DNA of 64,000 nt from Neofusicoccum parvum (lineage: Eukaryota > Ascomycota > Dothideomycetes > Botryosphaeriales > Botryosphaeriaceae), in contig CP087209.1 in the NCBI GenBank assembly GCA_020912385.1, positions 1,116,001 through 1,180,000 on the forward strand, read 5' to 3'. The notes below the pieces were generated by a model that was given only the letters and a program-made list of their open reading frames with translations, did not search any database and was not told the origin of the DNA. A program made the translations under genes and the position numbers. Of this stretch, positions 57,453 through 64,000 are shown one piece after another. The stretch's first letter is position 1, and every line of letters begins with the position of its first letter.

Positions 57453-59165
57453 ATGCCGCACCAAGTCCTCACGCGCGACGAGGTCGCCAAGCACAACTCG
57501 GAATCCGACCTGTGGTGCATCATCGACCACCGGGTCTACGACCTCAGCGACTTCCTCGACGCGCACCCGGGCGGCTCGGTGGTACTCGCGCAGATCGCCG
57601 GCACGGACGCGACGTCGGCCTTCTACAACCTGCACCGGCAGGAGGTGCTCCAGAAGTACGCGTCGCTGTGCGTGGGCGTGGTCGAGGGCGAGACGCCCGA
57701 GGTGGTCGAGCAGAGGCCCGGCGACCTGAGCCCGGTGCCGTACGCGGAGCCGCTGTGGCTGCGGCCGACGTTCCACAGCCCGTACTACGCCGACAGCCAC
57801 CGCCGGCTGCGCGAGGCGGTGCGCGTCTTCACCGACACCTACGTCACGCCCGAGGCCCAGGAGAAGGAGCGCGACGGCACCTACATCAGCCAGGAGCTGA
57901 TCGACCGCATGGCCGAGACGAACATCCTGGCCATGAAGCTGGGCCCGGGCCCGCACCTGCACGGCAGGAAGCTGCTGGGCGGTGCCGTGGATGGGAAGGA
58001 GTTCGACTACTTCCACGACCTGGTGGTGGCGCAGGAGTCGGTCAGGGCGAAGGCGCGTGGCTTCCAGGACGGGAACATGGCCGGCATGATGATCTCGTTG
58101 ACGGCGGTGAGGGAGTGGTTGGGCGACAAGCAGTTGAGGGAGAAGGTGACGGAGGAGTGTTTGACCGGGAAAAAGAAGATTTGCCTGGCCATCACGGAGG
58201 CCTTTGCTGGTATGTTGTGGAAGCCCCGAAGACACCAATTGATCGTTCTCGGCCCGGACTGACACACGTTGCAGGCAGTGATGTCGCTGGAATACGCACG
58301 ACTGCCACCAAGACCCCGGACGGGAAGCACTACATTATCAATGGCACCAAGAAGTGGATCACGAACGCAATGTTCTGCGACTATTTTGTCGTCGGCTGTA
58401 AGACGGACAAGGGATTCTCAGTCATTCTTGTCGACAAGCAAGAAGGCGTTGAGACCAAGCCGATCAAGACGTCGTACTCGACTGCGGCCGCAACCGCATT
58501 CATCCAGTTCGAGAATGTCAAGGTCCCGGTCAACCACCTGCTGGGCAAGGAGCACAAGGGATTCATGGTGATCATGAGTAACTTCAACCACGAAAGATGG
58601 GCCATGTGCTGCGGAGTCATCAGCTGGCAGCGCATCATTGTCGAAGAGTGCCTCAAGTGGGCGAACCAGCGCATCGTTTTCGGCAAGAACCTCCTTGCAC
58701 AGCCCGTCATCAGACAGAAGTCTGTGTCCCTTGCTCTTGGTGGATGTTTCCCTGTGACTAACGAGATGGCAGGCTCGCAAAGATGATCTCGCACGTCGAG
58801 GCCAATCAGGCGTGGCTGGAGCAAATCACGCATCAGATGTGTAAGATGACCTACGCACAGCAGGCGAGGCACCTGAGCGGACCCATTGGCCTGCTCAAGT
58901 CGTTTGCGACGCGTTCCGCGCATGAAGTGAGTACTCGCATCTCTTTGGCGGTGAGTTGATGCAGCGACTGACGCCCTTCCAGATTGCGGACGAGGCGGTC
59001 AACATCTTCGGCGGGCGCGGCATCACCCAAACGGGCATGGGAAGGGTGGTGGAGCACTTCCACCGATGCTACAAGTTCGACGCGATCCTGGGTGGCACAG
59101 AGGAGATCCTGGCGGACCTTGGGGTGAGACAGGCGATGAAGGAGATGCCCAAGGCCATGCTGTAG
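57453..59165 (+). CDS. cytochrome b5-acyl-CoA dehydrogenase fusion (512 aa)
   Basis: Exons 57453-58209, 58275-58719, 58773-58926, 58983-59165, all in phase. Residues 1-80 form a cytochrome b5 domain: LTRDEVAKHNSESDLWCIID, the heme-ligand motif DAHPGGS and the second axial His in YNLHRQEVL. Residues about 100-512 are an acyl-CoA dehydrogenase with the mid-domain ITEAFAGSDVAGIRTTA and KHYIINGTKKWITN (FAD/substrate site). The C-terminal helical domain has VNIFGGRGITQTGMGRVVEHFHRCYKFDAILGGTEEIL, including the usual position for the catalytic Glu (GGTEEIL). Such fusions are common in filamentous fungi; the b5 module may accept electrons from the flavin. No obvious organelle signal. Probably acts on the CoA esters made by the neighbouring ligase, but this is inference. 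Confidence 0.93.
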
Positions 59166-60286
59166 AATGCGGAGGTTCCGTGGTAGCAATGGAGCACAAT
59201 GTGCCTGCTGGTGTGTCGCGCAGCAATTGGAGTGATCTGGGCCTGATCAGGTGGCATGGGCGGCGGGAATGTCGGCGTGCTCGCCGGCACCAAGGGGATG
59301 TCTCTGGGGTCTTTAAGCTATCCCCGATGCGCCTGGCTGCCCCTGCATGGGCCTCTGGGGTCTCTCAACATATATTGGAGCGCTGGTGGCACACGAGGCG
59401 GTGACAACAAGAATGGGGTCTTCCGGCGTGCTGCATGCATGTCGTGCATTAGGGTGCATGACTGGCGCCCGGTTGGCCTGGCCGGGGTGCGTTGACGAGG
59501 CTAAAAAGACAGCGTGTGCGACAGCGCAAACAAGGGGAGGCAGCCGGAGGCTCAGGCGGCGGGCGGCGCCCTTTGACGACCCGAACACGGAACAACGGGA
59601 CGGGCTGGGGAGCGCGTGCTGGTGCGGGCCCAGGCTTGGAGCTGCAAGAGCCGCAGGACGCGAGGCGCTGGCGAGGTGGTGCGCTGCTAGGCGCGCGATC
59701 GTCGAGGCTTGCGCGCGCTCTTATCTGCGCTGGACGAATGCCCGCGGCCCGCGTGCACCTGACCGCGAGTGCTGGGCCGATACGTGGCAGGCGTGGACGT
59801 GGACCGCCAGGGCCGCCGCGGGAAGCGAGCTGGGCGCAGGTGGTGGAGCGGACGGCGACAGGCGCGGCGGCCGGCGGCGAGGCGTGGGAGCAGGCGTGTT
59901 CGGCTCGGCATCATGTCCGAATAGCGGAGGGCTGGCCAGATGATGCACAGCGCCGGGGCCCTGGAGCGTGGACGTCCATGCTTCCTAACGCTTCGCCGCC
60001 CGCGACCCTCTTCTCGTCATCAGCCCCCGGAGCCGCCTCGTCCTCCCTTTCACCGTCCCTTGATTATTCACCACCCGCCCCAGCTACTTATACCCCGGTC
60101 CGCCCGACTCCTGCGCCGTCTCCGCCTCCTCTCCCTCCCCAGCACCGCGACCCTCCCGCCCGCCCCGTCACACCTGCCTGGCACCTGTCACCCGCCCTGT
60201 CACCCGCCTCGCCCTCAGTCTCCCGCCGCACACGACACCGCCAGCCCGTCGCCTCGCGTGAGCACCCAGCCGGCCCGCCCTCCACA
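59166..60286. other. 1.1-kb GC-rich intergenic region
   Basis: High GC with long frames overlapping the next gene's first exon in frame (from 59492). These look compositional. It holds the 3' flank of the ACAD gene and a long promoter or leader for the AN1 gene. Confidence 0.45.
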
Positions 60287-60856
60287 ATGCGTTCCAACAG
60301 CATCTCCTCCATCTCGTCCGCCTCCTCCGCCTGGGACTGCGAGGACTCGGTGCAGATCTTCGTCAAGAACATTGCCGGCGAGAGTGAGTCGAGCTCCTCC
60401 CGCGTCCCCTGCCCAGGCCCCGATGCTAATGCCGCCGCAGCCTTCCCTCTCACCGTGCCGTCAGACACGTCGATAGACACGCTCAAGAGCCTCCTCGCCC
60501 TGCGCACCAACCTGCCGCCGACAGACCTGCGCCTGGTGCATGCCGGCAAGCACCTGACGTCGGCCGACTCGACGCTGACCGACTACAACATCACCCGCGA
60601 CTCGACACTGCACCTTGCTCTGCCTGTGCGAGGCGGCATGCCGCCTAAGAAGATCCGCTGCAGCTACAAGGACTGCAGGGACGCCGCCCAGCGCATCGTC
60701 GGCGACTGCGGCTTCTGCTCCGGCCACTTCTGCGGCCGTCATCGCCTGCTCGAGGACCACAAGTGCGAGGGTCTCGAGGACTGCAAGAAGGAGAGCCACG
60801 AGCGCAATGCCGACAAGCTCAACTCGGAGCGCACCGTTGCGATACGCGGCATCTAA
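60287..60856 (+). CDS. ubiquitin-like / AN1-type zinc-finger protein (170 aa)
   Basis: Exons 60287-60383 and 60441-60856; the 57-nt intron (GTGAGT...CGCAG) falls between GE and TFPLTV of the ubiquitin-like fold, which starts at VQIFVKNIAGETFPLTV after a 20-residue Ser-rich leader. The UBL continues to LHLALPVRGG (about residue 105). An AN1 zinc finger follows at about 110-155 with Cys/His ligands: CSYKDC, CGFCSGHFC, HRLLEDHKC. UBL-AN1 proteins bind ubiquitin or p97 and work in proteasomal protein quality control and stress responses. The upstream open frame to 59492 is in frame but compositionally non-coding, so I chose the ATG at 60287. Confidence 0.93.
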   Translation: MRSNSISSISSASSAWDCEDSVQIFVKNIAGESESSSSRVPCPGPDANAAAAFPLTVPSDTSIDTLKSLLALRTNLPPTDLRLVHAGKHLTSADSTLTDYNITRDSTLHLALPVRGGMPPKKIRCSYKDCRDAAQRIVGDCGFCSGHFCGRHRLLEDHKCEGLEDCKKESHERNADKLNSERTVAIRGI

Positions 60857-63800
60857 GCTGCCTGCCCGTTCTTCGTTCATCACCACCACTACTTCCGGAC
60901 ATACTTACGACATGCGCTAAGCGATAAGGGGTTATCTTTTCCATGGGAGTTCGGCGGGAGTTTATCAGTTTATGGGGATTGCTTTTTGGCTTGCTTGTTG
61001 CTGCTCTTGAGCGGTTCGTTTTGGAGGCAGGCGTTCTTCGACCACCGGGTGGCTTTGGATTGCTTTCTCCCCTGCCTTTTGATGGTCGCTGCGGACTACG
61101 TCTTCTCTGCTTTTTGCGCTTACCTCCTCCGAGCTGTAGATACGCAGCTATCGCGGCTACCGACTGCTCCGATTATTGGCAGTATACCTAGTCAACTAGC
61201 TAATCAGCGCCTCGTGCGCGCATCCACTCCGTCACATTCGTCCTCTGCTTCGTCACATTCCTTTTGCTTACGCGCTGCCCGATGACGACGCAAGGCAGAC
61301 CCCGACGCCGTTATTTCTCGTGACACCTGCATCCCGCATCCGCTGTTTCGCCGCCCCGTCGATCCCGTGCTCGGCAGATTGGTCGGTGGCGTGCTGCACC
61401 TCACACGCCCGTGGTTGTACGAAGGGCCCAGCTCACACAGCCAGGAAGCCAGCGAGCCCAGCCCCCCAGCCCCCAAACCCGCTTGCTGCTGCTGCCCCCA
61501 GTTCTGGGCGTGCAACCAACCCAGGCCAGACACAAGATCCAAGGGTAAGGCGCACTCCACAAACGGTCCTACCTGAGCGGCAAGCGAACGTACATCCAAC
61601 AACCCTGCTCCGGGAACGGAACCAAGAACCCAACAAGCGCGATGCGCGCGCCATCATCACGCGACCTTTGCTTTCTCATGCCTCGCCAACCCCCAATTGC
61701 CCTGCACCGTTCCCGGTCATCAGCGCTGTGCAATCCCGGACGACAAGGAAAACGGAGGAGTAATTAATTAAAAAGGGCCTGGCTCTTTTCGTCCTTTTTC
61801 GTTCCTGGCTGGCCGCATCATGATATATCGCATTGACCTGACCACCACGACTCTACCACAATCACTACACACCTACAACAGCACGACCTTGACCGCCTTT
61901 CGGGCGACCACCCAGCACCAACATCACATGCCACCAATGCGTTTTTCGTCCCCCCCTTTACGATCCCGCACCCAGCTCGCGACCGTTTGTTTGATGCAAC
62001 GCGAAAATGCGCGCGGCGTTGTGCCCACGCGACGCCTCGCCGTTGCGGGACGAGCCAACACCGTCGAAGCGCCGCAGAAGGGGAGCTCGCGTGCCCGCCA
62101 ATGAAGGGCGTTGCGCAAGTGCTGGCGTATGCTTATACGAGTGGCGTAGCGGATGGAATGAAAGGAACCGAACCCCCTTCGAAACGCCACAATTTCTTTC
62201 TAGAGCCGCCTCACGTTTTCTCTGGGGGGCCGGCCGCAGCCACATGGCCCTGCGTTTGTGCAAGTTCGTGCCCGTCTCTCCCCGTCGGCGGCATACCCGG
62301 CGAACAGGCGTTCGGCGACGGTTGGGGACCGACCGGATGACGGTTTGTCGTTTTTTTTGTTGTTTGCTGCGGCAGCGGCGCAGGTCGATCAGACCGGCAG
62401 CTTGCATGAACGGCGACGGCGATCTAGATTCTCGTCGGTGTTGACAGCCACCCAGGGTTCGAGCTCATCTCGCGCAGGACGGCGCTGCCGTCGCACCCCC
62501 ATCTGGGCGGCCTTCCGACGACAGGAGCCGGAGAACGATTGCCGAGGCGGGAAAGGGACGAACAGAAGCGCGGGCGGGCCGTTGGTTCACGACACGAGAT
62601 GATGGGGGAGGCAGGGCCTGTATGAGCGGGGACCCTGCTCCGCGTGTTGGCAATAATCCCGTCATCTGCCAGTCATCCGTCGTTCATTTCCCCCGTCCGT
62701 CCAGCGCGCGGGCGCGGCAGATCAATGCGTCGTCCGTCGCAAGCAGGCCAGGCCGCAAGCAGGCGGACGGGCCCCCGGCGTGGGGCTATTTTGGGTTTGG
62801 GAGCCTCATTTTCGACGGGCGCCTTGTCAAGGGTGGTGTTCAGGATAAAAGCAAGAATGGGTGCGGAAAGCAAGACGGGCAGCTGCTCACGGCCAGCGCT
62901 TGCGCTGCGCTGCGGCGCGATGACGAAAGGATGATCGGCGTGGAACGGGGCGACACGAATAATGGGCAGATGGTAGACCCTGCGTCAGGATGGGGACCTA
63001 GGATGCCGCCGAGGAGACGCCTATTCGGGAACGAGCGAATCATGCGACGCAGCTAGGACCATGGAGTCGAGGCAGGTCGAGCGAGGATGCGTGAAGACCG
63101 AATCTGCACAGGTTTTTCTTCTTCTTTCCTTTCCTTCCTCTTCTGCGGTCTGGACCCAGGTGGCCGGGCAGAGGCGCCCGTGTGTCGGTGGCGACTGACA
63201 CCCGCCTAGCCCGTTCGTCTCGAATGATCGGCCGGTCCACGGAAGGCTCTCCGCGTCGCAACGGCTGCGGCCCGGACTCGGGCTCTCGGGTCGAATGATG
63301 AAAGAGGCGGACAGGATCCTGCGATCAGAAAGGGAATTTTGTCAGCAAGAGCACATGGGAATCTGCAGCCAAACGGGCATTCGGCCTGCCTTTTCTGTGC
63401 CGTCGGGTCGTTTCCGGCGTCGCCACCTGCTGTTCTTGCCGTTCCGGGGGTCTGACGAGATGTCAGATACGCACCTACCAGCTGGTCCCTGGCGTTCGGC
63501 TCTTCTTTATCTGCTGATTGAAGGCCTTTTGACACGCCGCATCTCCCGTCACCGCTAATTCCGGCCCATCGGTGGAGCCCTTGGATCTGGATGTGGTGGG
63601 GAAGTCTGAAAAGTGTCTTCTACGGTCGTTCGAGAAGGTCGCTCGCACGTGCCGGAAGTGAGTCCTAGCTGCCGCTAGCTGACCATAGAGATTCCGTCGT
63701 GTCCGGGGCCGGACTGCTTTCCCACTTTCCGCAGTCGGCAGCCTTGTCTTGCGTCATCGGTGTTTGTTCCCGCCCACCCCAGCTCCAGCTCATGTCATGA

Positions 63801-64000
63801 CGCCTGGCAGCGAACAAGCGGTGGCAATCAGTCTGGACTGTCGTTCCGGAGAAACATTGCGGCACGTGTTGATCCGGAGAGAGGGTCGCGGCGAGACAGA
63901 TGTCCCACCCGAGCGATTGTCGGCGACTTGCGATGCACGCGATTTATCGTCGGCCTGTCGCAAGGACTGGCAACGCCGCCCGGGCCCTGCTGAAAACTCT
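60857..64000. other. 3.1-kb terminal region without recognised genes
   Basis: Contains a small AT island near 61764-61780. A CA-rich stretch at 61840-61920 looks like a fungal 5' leader on the plus strand, and several frames up to 150 aa lack any family signal. A gene with small exons cannot be excluded. Confidence 0.4.

Noticed and set aside
59492..60286. In-frame 265-codon extension of the AN1 protein
   Set aside because: Pro/Ala/Arg-rich GC-driven frame. The UBL-AN1 family is short, and a good ATG context (CCACAATGC) lies at 60287.
1..64000. CRISPR arrays, bacterial operons, insertion sequences, autonomous transposons
   Set aside because: The gene structure is fungal. No regularly spaced repeats, transposase, reverse transcriptase or integrase motifs were seen in any frame.

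Overview
The window is a nuclear chromosome segment of a filamentous ascomycete (Pezizomycotina). The evidence is short introns (about 47-65 nt) with GTRNGT donors and CTAAC/CTGAC branch sites, intron-containing tRNA genes, and a typical gene set: WSC sensor, GH18 chitinase, CYP52-type P450, HeLo-like/STAND proteins, and a cytochrome b5-acyl-CoA dehydrogenase fusion. A Dothideomycete is plausible, but the sequence alone does not settle the class. Exon joins were worked out by hand from splice signals and phase; no database search was possible.

Layout. 0.5-1.4 kb: two minus-strand tRNA genes (Met-CAT and Val-AAC), both with introns. 2.8-3.2 kb: a small hydrophilic protein. 5.3-6.3 kb: a WSC-domain membrane protein, followed by a 3.5-kb GC-rich gene-free stretch containing a nested hairpin. 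9.8-12.5 kb: a large unknown protein. 13.0-14.9 kb: a secreted type-B carboxylesterase. 16.9-17.5 kb and 18.5-19.7 kb: two unknown proteins. 20.0-23.2 kb: a J-domain protein and a GH18 chitinase. 24.9-26.5 kb: a P450. 29-32.5 kb: a low-complexity protein and a GPI-anchored secreted protein. 34.7-35.2 kb: a small gene whose start codon appears to be split by an intron. 36.0-39.4 kb: a divergent mitochondrial pair (MIC26/27-type MICOS subunit and OCT1 peptidase).

40.2-45.6 kb is an accessory-looking, more AT-rich block. An NB-ARC/TPR STAND receptor with no effector domain is divergently paired with a HeLo-like-domain protein. The receptor N-terminus and the HeLo-like C-terminus share a gapless 19-residue pattern. 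That is the architecture of fungal amyloid-signalling cell-death systems and is the best candidate for a new system here. A small secreted protein lies beside the pair.

49.2-59.2 kb carries a DHA1-type MFS transporter, a peroxisome-targeted (AKL) acyl-CoA/coumarate-CoA ligase, a Dal5-like MFS transporter and a cytochrome b5-ACAD. Together they suggest uptake, CoA activation and dehydrogenation of organic acids. A ubiquitin-like/AN1 zinc-finger protein follows at 60.3 kb, and the last 3 kb has no recognisable gene.
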